A stretch of DNA of 64,000 bases, taken from positions 50,353,336 to 50,417,335 of the forward strand of contig CM077006.1 in the NCBI GenBank assembly GCA_039090855.1. Direction: 5' to 3'. The DNA comes from Macrothele yani. Lineage: Eukaryota; Arthropoda; Arachnida; Araneae; Macrothelidae. The notes under the pieces were generated by a model. The model saw only the letters and a list, made by a program, of their open reading frames with translations. It searched no databases and had not been told where the DNA came from. The translations under genes were made by a program, and so were the position numbers. Shown piece by piece: positions 20,819 through 31,000 of the stretch; the stretch's first letter is position 1; every line of letters begins with the position of its first letter.

Positions 20819-21899
20819 CTAATATGATGTGGGAGCACCCTTGGCATTTAAAACTGCTTGAATCCTCCTTGGAATGGAAGCATACAAGTCCTGGATGGTG
20901 GTAAGTGGTATGTTGTACCATTCTTCCTGCAGAAACTGCTCCAATTCTTTGAGATACGCCGGAGGAGGATAACGGGATCGCACTCTGTTTTCCAACGCAG
21001 ACCACAGAGGCTCAATGATGTTTAAGTCCAGTGATTGTGCAGGCCAGGGAAGGTGTGCAACTTCCTCCTCATGTTGCTCAAACCATGATTGAACAGTTCG
21101 ACTTCTGTGAATCGGGGCATTATCATCTTGAAAGGTGCAATCCCCTGACGGAAACAATGTCTGCGCCATTGAATGCACATGGTCGGCCAAAAGGGTGGTG
21201 GCATAGTAACCACTAGTGATCCGTCCGTGTAAGATGATAATGGGACCCGCTGCAAACCATGAGATTATGGCCTAAACCATTATGGAACTGCCCCCATGCT
21301 TCACTGTAGGAAGAAGAGTCTGGGTTTTAGGCTTCTGCTGGGGTTCACGAGATTATGGCCTAAACCATTATGGAACTGCCCCCATGCTTCACTGTAGGAA
21401 GAAGAGTCTGGGTTTTAGGCTTCTGCTGGGGTTCTCAACACATAACCCATCCTGTGGTGGGAAATAGTGAGAAACGTGATTCATCGGAAAGCAAGACATG
21501 TTTCCATTGATTCGCAATCCACGTTATATGTTCCTGGCACCACTGTAGTCTCCATTTACTATTCACCTGTGACACCAGGGGTTTTGCAATCGCAACTCTG
21601 CCGTAAATATTGTGCTTATGCAATTCTCTTCGCACGGTATGGGTTGACACTGGGTTTTGGATATGTGCATTAAGCTCAGCAGTCACTTTTGTCGCTGTGG
21701 TCTTCCTCCTTGCAGTCACAATTCTCTTTAATGTCCTCCGGTCTCGCAGTGAATTTGGTTTTCCTTCCACAGTTGTGTCTCGCAGATAATGTTGTGCCGT
21801 GAACGTTGTATGCCGTCATGACCTTCAACACGGTACCTCTCGATACCCCCATTACCTGTGCCCCTATGGTTACTGGCGCACCAACCAGACAGGCTCCTA
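20819..21899 (-). pseudogene. Tc1-like transposase, C-terminal portion
   Basis: The minus strand carries a DNA-binding region (21770 down: RRTLKRIVTARRKTTATKVT), the first catalytic aspartate in VLLSDESRFSLF (about 21465-21500), the second in FQDDNAPIH (about 21120-21140) and the glutamate in NIIEPLWSALENR (about 21000-21025), so a DDE triad is visible. The N-terminal codons lie beyond the insertion at 24908-24944. An 88-bp tandem duplication at 21261-21436 breaks the frame between the first and second catalytic residues, so the enzyme is dead. Confidence 0.88.
21261..21436. repeat. 88-bp tandem duplication inside Tc1 transposase
   Basis: The segment starting GAGATTATGGCCTAAACCAT occurs at 21261-21348 and again at 21349-21436, almost identical. 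Because 88 is not a multiple of three it shifts the reading frame. Its near identity implies it is recent relative to general decay of the element. Confidence 0.93.
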
Positions 21900-24899
21900 T
21901 AAAGATTATTAAAATTAGCGGTCGCCACTCGCCACGTGGCGACTGGGTAAAATAAAATGTCCAGTAGAAAAAATAACTTTAATTACCACGCTCGAAAATT
22001 TGCCTTTTTTCATTGCTAAAGAATTTATTTTCATTTTTAAAACGCTCTTGTTATAGGAAATGCATTTTAAAATCATCCAACTCATGCACAGTGAGAAACA
22101 GCCCTTTCCTCCACAAATAAGTGGGTACGATCTATTTATAGATTCACTCTTCAAGAACGGGGGTGGCTCACTGTGGCTGTTTGTTTTTCCACTTGAGTTG
22201 GTGCACAAAGTAACCATATCGGAAATGGACGGACACCTGTGGCTTTAGATGGAACTGTGGCATCACAACTCGTCTTCAGCAGCTCGTTTTTTAAAGTTTG
22301 GTTTCTCTGAAAATGCACGATTTTCTATTGCTTAGGCACTTCTTGCTTATCATCAAACAAAATGGGCAAGCACTTTCCCTTTTGTTTACAAAAAGAAATC
22401 AAAGGTAGAAAATCGGGACTTCACTTACAACCACCGCGCGCAGTCTTTCATTCCACGCAAGAGTCGCGTTTCCTTTGCACGTGTGAAGTTGGCTTTAAAC
22501 AAAATAAAAAAAAAAGTCCTGTCTGCCCCTTAATATGGCAAAATGTTTCTAACGAATGGGTAAACACAAGTTTTTCAGCGAAATTATATATCAAAAATCA
22601 GTACTGTATTGTTCACACTGCCGTGATAGTCATTTGACAGGTCACGGAAAAGGCTGATTCCATCACGGGCAGAATAAGTACCGATTTTGAAATTTAATTT
22701 AGCTTTAAAAAAGCGGAAAAGAAAAAACCCTTTCTGTATTGATTGGTTTTGAAGAACAGGTGGTTAGAAATAACAAAAACTGCGCTTCACTAGAAAAAAC
22801 TTTTAAAATACAAAGTTGTTCTTTTTCACTATTACTGAAGCTATTAAAAACGAGAAACATAATCAGAAGAAATATAACATAAGAATATAACCAGAAAGTG
22901 AAAAGAAAGGTGCATCTTGGGGTAAGAAATATTCGAAATTTAGAAAACCACGGAACATTTTCATCCGTGCTAAAACAATCATTTTCAGGCGACGAACAGC
23001 ATGAAGATGCTCAAATTATATTAAACAAATGTTGCGCCATTAAAAACATCTAATAAACAGTCCCAAAAATGTTTGATGAATGTTAGAATTTGGAAGCATG
23101 AAAATAAACTTTGAACAAATGATTGAATAACATTATTTTATAGATTTTTTTATTTACGTAGTATATTTGATGTTTCCCGTATTCCGTAGCGATCGACGAT
23201 TTCCGTAGTGACTATAAAAAATTCGTAGCATTTGGAAGATCTGAGGTGGGTAAACAGGAAAAAATGACAAATCATTAAAATTCTACCAAAACAACGTTTT
23301 CTGAAGGGAAAAAAACCGACAACCAGATTTTTTTATTTCTGTAGTATATTAGACGTTTCCCGTACTCCGCAACGATCGCCGATTTCCGTAGTGACTATGG
23401 AGAATTCATAGCATTTGGAAGGTCTAAGGTGTGCAAACAGGGAAAAAATGACAAATAATTAAAATTCATCAGAACAACGTTTTCTGAAGGGGGGTGAGGG
23501 GACTCGACAATCAGATTTTTTATTTCCGTAGTAAATTCTATGTTTCCAGTACTCCACAGCGATCGACGATTTTCGCAGTGACTATGGAGAATTCGTAGCC
23601 ATTTGGAAGGTCTGAGGAGTGCAAACAGGAAAAAAATGACAAATCCTTAAAATTCTACTAAAACAATGTTTTCTGAAAGAAAAAAAAACAAAAACAAAAA
23701 AAAACTCCGACAATCAGATTTTTTATTTCCGTAGTATATTTCATGTTTCCCGTACTCCACAGCGATCGACGATTTTCGTAGTGACTATGAAGAATTTGTA
23801 GTATTTGGAAGGTCCGTGGTGGGCAAACAGGAAAAATGACAAATCATAAAATTCTACCAAAACTGAACGTTTTCTGAAGAAAAAAAAAAAAAAACCTGAC
23901 ACTAGGTTTGAAAACCAGACAGAATCCGATGGAATCAGGATACTCTGCATGAGTTCTTATTTCGTCATGACCATATTTTCAACACCTGTGAAGGTTTATC
24001 AATGTTTTTAATGCAATGTTTATTAGAACAACCCAGGAAATTACTGAACATTTTCTGTTAGTGGTCAGGGAATCATTGTAGGTCTGTAAAATAAAGTGAC
24101 CAGGTTGGTATCACATTTCTCCCAATCCCCGCTGTACCACAAAATGATTCTGCTATAAGATATAAAATTCATTTTTGAAAGCTATACAGCCAGTTTTCAT
24201 TTTGACACCAAAAAGAGCCTAACCAAAAATAAATGGAATGAAAAGAAAAAGTAGCAGAATGGAAGCAGCTTCGAAACATAATGTCTGAAAATTTTTTACC
24301 ATCAATAACTCACTAAAAACTGCTAGAGAAACAAAAAAACAAGCAATTTTTAGTACATGAAGGTCATAGCACAAATTGTTGAAATACCCAATACTGCTGA
24401 CTGTTACACCAAACAATGCAGAAGTTAAGAGAATGCAAGCACTGTGGGCAATGTTATTAATAAGACAATGCTCATGCAAAGAATGACTTTAGAAAATACA
24501 GCAAATTAAATAAAGTAAACAATTAAGTAAGTAGTTTGAGCATTTTGACCCATCCACTGCTATCAATTTATGGTGGAGAGATTTTATTTGTGAACATAGC
24601 GAGAGACCAAATAAAAATGATTAAATTATCTTTCCAATAAAAACTGTCTAGAAAATTTGGTTGATGTGGTTGAAGAAAAATGTAACTTTTAAGATTATAT
24701 TTATTCATTTAATTGCACTGGACAGTGAGCCCTTGTACCTACTAAGCTTAAATTTAACTATGTCTAAATAAGTGAAAGGTATACAGTGCAGTGATAAAAT
24801 GTGTGTATAACACGAAATAGCCATAAGGAAAGTGGCCACTAGATTTTGTCCACTAACTGGCCAATGGCCACTTGAAAAAATCACCAATTTTAATCTTTA
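21900..24899. mobile_element. 3.0-kb non-autonomous element with 8-bp target duplication
   Basis: GGCTCCTA stands at 21892-21899 and again at 24900-24907, a perfect 8-bp duplication of Tc1 coding sequence. The ends are inverted: TAAAGATTATTAAAATTAGC on the left and, in reverse on the right, TAAAGATTAAAATTGGTGAT. Subterminal TGGCCAC / GTCGCCAC motifs lie near both ends. Eight-base duplications point to the hAT superfamily, with P elements as an alternative. No transposase is present; the interior has a four-unit tandem array. Confidence 0.88.
23143..23900. repeat. Four-unit tandem array, 180-205 bp per unit
   Basis: Units start near 23143, 23324, 23511 and 23715. Each holds AGATTTTTTATTTCCGTAGT, then GATCGACGATTT(C/T)CG, CGTAGTGACTAT, ATTTGGAAGGTC and AACAACGTTTTCTGAA. 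Unit length grows through A-run expansion at the end of each unit. The CCGTAG motif recurs near 44900-44990 in another element. Confidence 0.9.
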
Positions 24900-24907
24900 G
24901 GCTCCTA

Positions 24908-24944
24908 CAATCTGCCCTCTTTGGAACTCCAACAGGTCACTCAT
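24908..24944 (-). pseudogene. N-terminal codons of Tc1 transposase beyond the insertion
   Basis: On the minus strand the start codon at 24944-24942 opens MSDLLEFQRGQIVG and runs into the 8-bp target duplication, then resumes at 21899 in the same sense with the usual Tc1 continuation (CLVGAPVTIGAQVMGVS). FQRGQIVGA is the standard Tc1 N-terminal helix. Confidence 0.88.
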
Positions 24945-25135
24945 TATGCCTTCACCTGGAACAAAATTATGCAAACACCGATTTATAATGCAATCACACA
25001 GACCCTTGAGACTATAAGCAATACTTTTTTACAAAAAAAAAATTGTAGCTACATGTTCGTTTTATTCAAAAAGCAGCACATACCAAAGTCACTGTTTTCA
25101 ACGAGGTGTTTCCATTATTTTGAACAACCTCTGTA

Positions 25136-25722
25136 TGTAGATTACTACTGCCAAACCAATTATATTTTATCCAAATGTGTCTTTTGAAAAGAAAAAGAAA
25201 GAAGAGAGGGGAGAAATATACATACATATAAAATTTTAGTCACCCTTACATCTATCTAATACAGAAGATTTTAAATATGACTCTTAAAATTGGAGGTATA
25301 ATTGTTCAATATCTCAAATTCTCAGCAAAAGACAGCAAGAAAATTAGAGTGAGTTACAAACAAAATGTAGGTGTCAGAATTGTGCTGATATTTGCACTTT
25401 TTGGCAGTAAAAAACAATTTTGTTCAAATTAATAAGAAATTCCATATTTTGCAAGAATAGTGTTGCACCAAGTATAACACCACAGTTTCATTCATTTTGT
25501 TTATGTGTTGTTCAGAATAACATCACACTTTGTTTAAAGGAACAGGTAAGTGTACCATAAGAAATTCTTATTTGGGGACACCCCCCCCACACACACACAC
25601 ACACACACACACATACGCAGAGTCAGCTTTTATTATAAAGAACTTCGGGAGACCACGATATTCAGTTCATGGAAATTAAATATAGATCCACACCGATGGT
25701 AGCAGAGTACATTGTATAGCTT
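25136..25722. other. No gene; CA microsatellite
   Basis: AT-rich interval containing a C-run followed by a CA repeat at about 25581-25612. Nothing else was recognised. Confidence 0.6.
25581..25612. repeat. C-run and (CA)n microsatellite
   Basis: About nine C residues pass directly into roughly thirteen CA units. Confidence 0.95.
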
Positions 25723-25958
25723 TTACCAGTCCTGGTGATGCAGTGGTTTAAGCACTGGCTTTTGACCATTCGCTCGAGATGGGTTTAGATTCGAATCCTG
25801 GTGAAGCATTGATGTTGTGTTTGTATTATGGCACTGGTGGCTCCCTCCTTCCCTTGAACCAGTAGACCTAAATTAAGGACAGGCAACAACTTATAGCCCA
25901 CTGAGTTGCTCACGGTGGTTGTTAAACCCTCAATAAAAAAATAATAATAATAATAAAA
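25723..25958 (+). mobile_element. tRNA-headed SINE, old diverged copy
   Basis: A plus-strand copy of the same SINE family with many substitutions throughout: box B reads GATTCGAATCC and the tail ends GTGGTTGTTAAACCCTCAAT followed by an (AAT)n tract. It is much more diverged than the other copies and has no clear target duplication, so the family has been active over a long time. Confidence 0.85.
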
Positions 25959-25959
25959 G

Positions 25960-27130
25960 TAATGGGGCAGTCATGGTAGCAGCAGGATGTTAGGAAATTA
26001 TCTATTTTTATTACACTTCGACTTGCTTGTCCAACTCACATCTACTAACAGAAAAACAAATGCTGTGTCTACACAGAAAGTGATGCACTAAATGGGAATC
26101 ATCACCACTGTTTCCATTATGTAACTGTAAAACTCTTCCTTCTAATGGGCAAAAGAGATTTATGTCAAGCTTGCAAGAGGAGGTGTGAAAGGCAGTGAGT
26201 GTTTCACAGCAGGATGTGTGTTATCAATCCTTCCGCATTGTCTTAGATAATTGAAGGTCAGAAGGCACATGTTTTGTTTAGCCTGTGGTTGACATCTACA
26301 ACATGGTTTATGTGTTTGGTAAGAGGGAGACATCTTTCTATTTTCACATGTGGAGGAGATGGTTCTTTCTGTTGTGTTTTCATCAACTGTACTACTTCAT
26401 TGCAGATGTTAGTGATCTTTATAGCCACAATAATGTTCTCCAAGAGCCACTAAAAATGTGGAAAAAAAAAGGAAAAATCCATGTTTTCTCTCTTTCTGAA
26501 AAGAGAGACAAATCAACCATCAGTAATGCCAAAATTTTACAACCTATCACACACATGTTGCAAAATTCAGATGCCAGAGTTTGTTTCTGCTTTTTTTTTC
26601 TTTTCTTTTTTTTTTTCCTTTTTTTTTTTTTTTTTTGGATTGAAGGGGAGTGTCAAAGACTCATAGTAGTGAAAGAAAAAGTTTTTTTTTTATTTATTTA
26701 AGTTGTTCAATTTAAAAGCTTGCTGTCATGAAATTGGAGTAATTGAAAGAATATTTATAACTATGTTCAGTTCTTGAATCTCAAAATTCTTGTCCCCAGA
26801 TAAGTTTTTATTATAAAAATGGCAATAACTCCATTCCGCCACAAAAAGTTGTGGTGGGTGTTAGCCTAAAACATTTTTGACAAAATTAGCTCATGATAAA
26901 AACTAAATTGGGTCTCTACAAATTACCTAGTCACGTATAAACATTCAGGTTTCAGTACTTCATTTGCAAGGACCACGAAGGTACCCACACTAAATAAAAA
27001 TAATCAATCACTCCAAATACTTTATAGCTCAATGTCAATCAAAAAAGACTTATGAAGAGTTATAATATACAAGAAAATAGATTCGTAAAGGTATGGAACT
27101 ATTTTATGAAGCAGATGATTTTTTTCTTCT
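25960..27130. other. No gene; long pyrimidine tract
   Basis: The interval contains a T-rich tract at about 26588-26637 followed by GGATTGAAGG, which may be only the last bases of an antisense SINE tail. Other open frames look random. Confidence 0.5.
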
Positions 27131-27136
27131 CAGTGT

Positions 27137-27170
27137 GTGTGTGTGTGTACGTGTGTGTGTGTGTGTACTG
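27137..27170. repeat. (GT)n microsatellite
   Basis: Two GT runs are separated by a single AC interruption. Confidence 0.95.
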
Positions 27171-27174
27171 TAAA

Positions 27175-27810
27175 ATCTTGAAAATCCGGCATCGACGGGA
27201 CCAGGCGAGAGACGGATTTATGAAAATTCCAGATTTCTGAATCTATCCAAAAATTGCATAACGGACGTTACGTAAAGCATGTACTTACGCGTAATGGGTC
27301 AGTTTAGTAGAACTTTGCACGTCTACACTGTAAAATATGCAGCCGTTGCGCTGCCGATCGCATTCTTTACAATTAGCGACAAAAAAAATCGTTTAGGTCA
27401 GGCAAAAACTTGAAAAAAGGCCAGAACAACCGATCGGGCTGGTAAATGTATCAATATTTTGTGAAATTTACATCGATGTTACAGTTTTTTGACTGACAAA
27501 ACTACGATACATCGCAATGCATAATGCAGGCCGATGAAGATGTCATTACACGATCGAATCCACATACTGTCACCACCAAGCACAGATTATTTTTATCATT
27601 CCACGTTCGACACGCATTTCAAACGTACATGCCGATTCGTAGCTTCATTGATCCGCATCTCTTCTGCACGGCCCAATGAGATGACGAATTTGAGAAACCT
27701 CCCGATGTTACATGTAGGCGACCATCTGCAATTCGCATGCTAAAATCGGATGATCTCGAGATGTGTTGTTGAGACGGTACATCGGGAGATTTTCATGGAT
27801 ATTGGTGAAA
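27175..27810. other. Possible pogo/Tigger-like end, otherwise unassigned
   Basis: CTGTAAAATCTTGAAAATCC at 27170-27190 resembles ends of pogo/Tigger-type elements, but no matching inverted end was identified. A segment GATCGCATTCTTTACAATT (27357-27375) recurs in variant form at 37156 and 46873, and CCAGAACAACCG (27422) recurs at 47171, so a dispersed repeat family runs through here. Confidence 0.4.
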
Positions 27811-29278
27811 CAATCCACACGGTGGGTTATACGGTGTGCCAACCACCCTGTGGTTTAAATTCATCAGGAAGGGATCAAATTTGTCCTCCACCGTGCGGCA
27901 GTGTTGTCACATGTCCACTGCTCCCAACACAGTAGGACGGTATGGTCAGAACGATCCACATGGTGGGCTATACGGTGTGCCGACTACCCTGTGGTTTAAA
28001 TTCATCAGGAAGGGATCAAATTTGTCCTCCACCGTGCGGCAGTGCTGTCACATGTCCACTGCTCCCAACACAGTAGGACGGTATGGTCAGAACGATCCAC
28101 ATGGTGAGCTATACTGTGTGCCGACCACCCTGTGGTTTAAATTGATCAGGAAGGGATCAAATTTGTCCTCCACCGTGCGGCAGTGCTGTCACATGTCCAC
28201 TGCTCCCAACACAGTAGGACGGTATGGTCAGAACGATCCACATGGTGGGCTATACGGTGTGCCGACCACCCTGTGGTTTAAATTCATCAGGAAGGGATCA
28301 AACTTTGTCCTCCACCGTGCGGCAGTGCTGTCACATGTCCACTGCTCCCAACACAGTAGGACGGTATGGTCAGAACGATCCACATGGTGGGCTATACGGT
28401 GTGCCGACCACCCTGTGGTTTAAATTCATCAGGAAGGGATCAAATTTGTCCTCCACCGTGCGGCAGTGCTGTCACATGTCCACTGCTCCCAACACAGTAG
28501 GACGGTATGGTCAGAACGATCCACATGGTGGGCTATACGGTGTGCCGACCACCCTGTGGTTTAAATTCATCAGGAAGGGATCAAATTTGTCCTCCACCGT
28601 GCGGCAGTGCTGTCACATGTCCACTGCTCCCAACACAGTAGGACGGTATGGTCAGAACGATCCACATGGTGGGCTATACGGTGTGCCGACCACCCTGTGG
28701 TTTAAATTCATCAGGAAGGGATCAAATTTGTCCTCCACCGTGCGACAGTGCTGTCACATGTCCACTGCTCCCAACACAGTAGGACGGTATGGTCAGAACG
28801 ATCCACATGGTGAGCTATACTGTGTGCCGACCACCCTGTGGTTTAAATTGATCAGGAAGGGATCAAATTTGTCCTCCACCGTGCGGCAGTGCTGTCACAT
28901 GTCCACTACTCCCAACACAGTAGGACGGTATGGTCAGAACGATCCACATGGTGGGCTATACGGTGTGCCGACCACCCTGTGGTTTAAATTCATCAGGAAG
29001 GGATCAAATTTGTCCTCCACCGTGCGGCAGTGCTGTCACATGTCCACTGCTCCCAACACAGTAGGATGGTATGGTCAGAACGATCCACATGGTGGGCTAT
29101 ACAGTGTGCCGACCGCCCTGTGGTTTAAATTCATCAGGAAGGGATCAAACTTGTCCTCCACCGTGCGGCAGTGCTGTCACATGTCCACTGCTCCCAACAC
29201 AGTAGGACGGTATGGTCAGAACGATCCATATGGTGGGCTATACGGCGTGCCGACCATCCTGTGGTTTTCAGCCCGATG
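27811..29278. repeat. 141-bp satellite derived from a Tc1 transposase exon, about 10.4 units
   Basis: GATCCACATGGTGGGCTATA-like sequence recurs at 27953, 28094, 28235, 28377, 28518, 28659, 28800, 28941, 29082 and 29223: a 141-bp period with one extra base near 28302. Read on the minus strand, each unit encodes TTGWSARRIAHHMDRSDHTV and then LLCWEQWTCDSTAARWRT, the helix-turn-helix region of a Tc1 transposase, followed by stops. Units at 28094 and 28800 share the same variants (GAGCTATACTGTG and AAATTGATC), pointing to a multi-unit block duplication. Divergence between units is only a few bases. Confidence 0.93.
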
Positions 29279-29349
29279 ATCGGGCCTCTCTCAAAGTCTG
29301 TAAGTTGCGTAAATCGATGTCTCTGGTTTCTATCCAGCATTCTTGTCAC
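29134..29349 (-). pseudogene. Tc1-like transposase N-terminus at satellite edge
   Basis: The minus strand opens MTRMLDRNQRHRFTQLTDFE at 29349 and continues with RGPIIGLKTTGWSARRIAHH. DFERGPIIGL and RRIAHHMDRSDHTV are the first and second helices of the paired-like DNA-binding domain of Tc1 transposases. This is the only place where the satellite sequence is joined to the preceding transposase codons, so it marks the parent exon. No catalytic domain is found on the other side of the array. Confidence 0.88.
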
Positions 29350-29489
29350 TCTATACTATTGCTTGCGTCGGCCAGAGCTTTTCACTTTCATGGTGCATCG
29401 ACTACACGTCGGTTTATAAGGGTGCCAGTTCGTGTTTTGTTTTTTTCTAGGTGCAAAAACTTGTCTGCATTCAGGTGCTGATACAAAAA

Positions 29490-29600
29490 CGACAATTTCA
29501 TGACCATCCACTCAATTTGATTACTTTTTCATTACTTCATGACCACCTGCTCAATTTCATTACTTTTTCATGACTTTCATGACCAGTAGACACCCTGTTT
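29490..29600. repeat. Short duplication beside a hAT-like end
   Basis: TTTCATGACCATCCACTCAA and TTCATGACCACCTGCTCAAT form two units of about 40 bp, followed by GACCAGTAGACACCCTG. The last bases read in reverse as CAGGGTGTCTACTGG, which looks like a hAT terminus, but its partner end was not found. Confidence 0.5.
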
Positions 29601-30083
29601 CTAGCAATGCTTTTGTGTCCTGCATTATTGTTAAACAAAAAATTTCTGGCCATAAATTTATGTGTTTTAGCTTGAAAATGGGGACAAAATTCTAGGTACA
29701 GTGGGCAAAGTGTTTTTAGTTCTAGTTATCACTGCAACTGCTACAGTTTATTTTTTATTTTTATTTTTTTATTTTGTATTAGTTTGTTGTTGTTCTTTTG
29801 GCTAGAAGAAATATAAAGTCAGTTTTTCTTTCCTCTTATTTTTTTATTACTACCAGTGCAAATTTTTGTTTTTCACATCTAGTATAATTTTGCCAGGTGA
29901 CCACCCGCAGATTATTTTGTGGCACCATGATATCTATCACAGACTGATCAGTAACTTTCTGCTATAGGGTATTGTGAGCAATGGTTGGAAAGTCTTCAGT
30001 TCTTTGGTACGAATATTTACATCTTACCGTCTACTGGGAGTGAGCATGCTACAAGGCAGAGTGATACATGCAAAGCTGGGAAC
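29601..30083. other. No recognisable feature
   Basis: AT-rich with a TTTTTATTTTTATTTTTTTATTTT-like tract near 29750-29785. No element boundary was recognised. Confidence 0.5.
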
Positions 30084-30085
30084 TA

Positions 30086-30998
30086 TTAGGTGATTGAATT
30101 AATTCCTGCTGTTGCCTAATAGAGCGCAGCAGTGGTGCGCTGTGACCCGGGCCACACGTGACCTCCCTTGCGCATGCACATACCGTTCGTAGTCTGGGCG
30201 AAGCAGTGTGTGACACGCGATTGGAGAGCACAGAACACGAGTTTGTATGGCATTCATGATACCAAGTTTCGTACCAAAAAAGGAGCATTTGTGGAAAGCA
30301 TTTCTCTTCTGCTTTCATCTCAAGAAATCTGCAGCGGAAAATCATCGTTTGCTAGTGCAGGCCTATGGGGAACATGCAGAGAGTGGTTCCGATGCTTCAA
30401 AGCCAACGAATATGACATGAAGGACAAAGAGCGCCGTGGGCAGCCGAAAAAGTTTGAAGATGGCGCATTGGAGGCCTTATTGGACGAGGATTCATGTCAG
30501 ACACTCCACGAGTTGTCTGAAACACTACGGGTCGATGAGTCAACGGTTAGCAAACGTTTAAAGGCAATGGGAATGATCCGGAAGCTCGGAAACTGGATCC
30601 CACATGACAAGGTTATTCTTCTCCACGACAACGCTAGACCTCATATCGCCAAATCCGTGAAGGAACTTTTGGAGGCACTTGGAAGGGACTTCTTACCCCA
30701 CCCACCTTATTCCCCAGAAATTGCTCCCTCGAACTTCCATTTGTTTCAATCGCAACAACATGCCCTGTCAGAGCAGCACTTCTTTTCTATCGCGGATATC
30801 CAAAAATGGCTCGATGAATGGTTCGCCTCCAAAGAACCTTCATTCTTCTACTGCGGAATCCATTTGTTACCCTAACAGTGGGAAAGGGTCACAGCTGCCA
30901 ACGGACACTACTTTGAATAGACTATCCTGTACCGTTCTGTGGCAACACACAGGTGTTTGTGTGGCAAAAAAACAGCGAGAATTAATTCAAGCACCTAA
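30086..30998 (+). mobile_element. Mariner transposon 1, internally deleted
   Basis: Twenty-eight-base TIRs at 30086-30113 (TTAGGTGATTGAATTAATTC start) and 30971-30998 match at 25 of 28 positions, with TA on both sides (30084-30085 and 30999-31000). The length of 913 bp is short for mariner (about 1.3 kb) because the middle of the transposase is gone. Confidence 0.93.
30200..30920 (+). pseudogene. Mariner transposase, deletion derivative
   Basis: The N-terminus carries CREWFRCFKANEYDMKDKER, the usual mariner helix-turn-helix region, and DESTVSKRLKAMGMIRKLGN leading to WIPH. The sequence then jumps to VILLHDNARPHIAKSV, so about 130-150 residues including the first catalytic aspartate are missing. 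The second aspartate is present in LHDNARPH. In the third box (APSNFHLF) the usual D is replaced by N. The protein cannot be active, but the element could have been moved by a related transposase. Confidence 0.9.
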
Positions 30999-31000
30999 TA

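Larger units (their letters stand above)
20769..25133 (-). mobile_element. Tc1 transposon 2, split by a 3,000-bp insertion
   Basis: The TIRs are CAGGAGTTGTCTAAAATAAT (20769) and, in reverse on the right, CAGAGGTTGTTCAAAATAAT (ending 25133). TA is present at both flanks (20767-20768 and 25134-25135). Subtracting the 3,000-bp insert and its 8-bp duplication leaves about 1.36 kb, and removing the internal 88-bp duplication gives about 1.27 kb, a normal Tc1 length. Confidence 0.9.

Noticed and set aside
26588..26650. Truncated antisense SINE tail
   Set aside because: Only a T-rich tract and GGATTGAAGG fit; about ten bases are too few to claim a copy.
27811..29278. CRISPR array
   Set aside because: The whole 141-bp period repeats with no unique spacers, and the context is animal transposon DNA.
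27836..29279. Long plus-strand open frames of 195 and 351 codons made of a 47-residue repeat
   Set aside because: They are the antisense reading of a transposase-derived satellite whose unit length is a multiple of three. No start context, no known domain and no conservation argument supports a protein.
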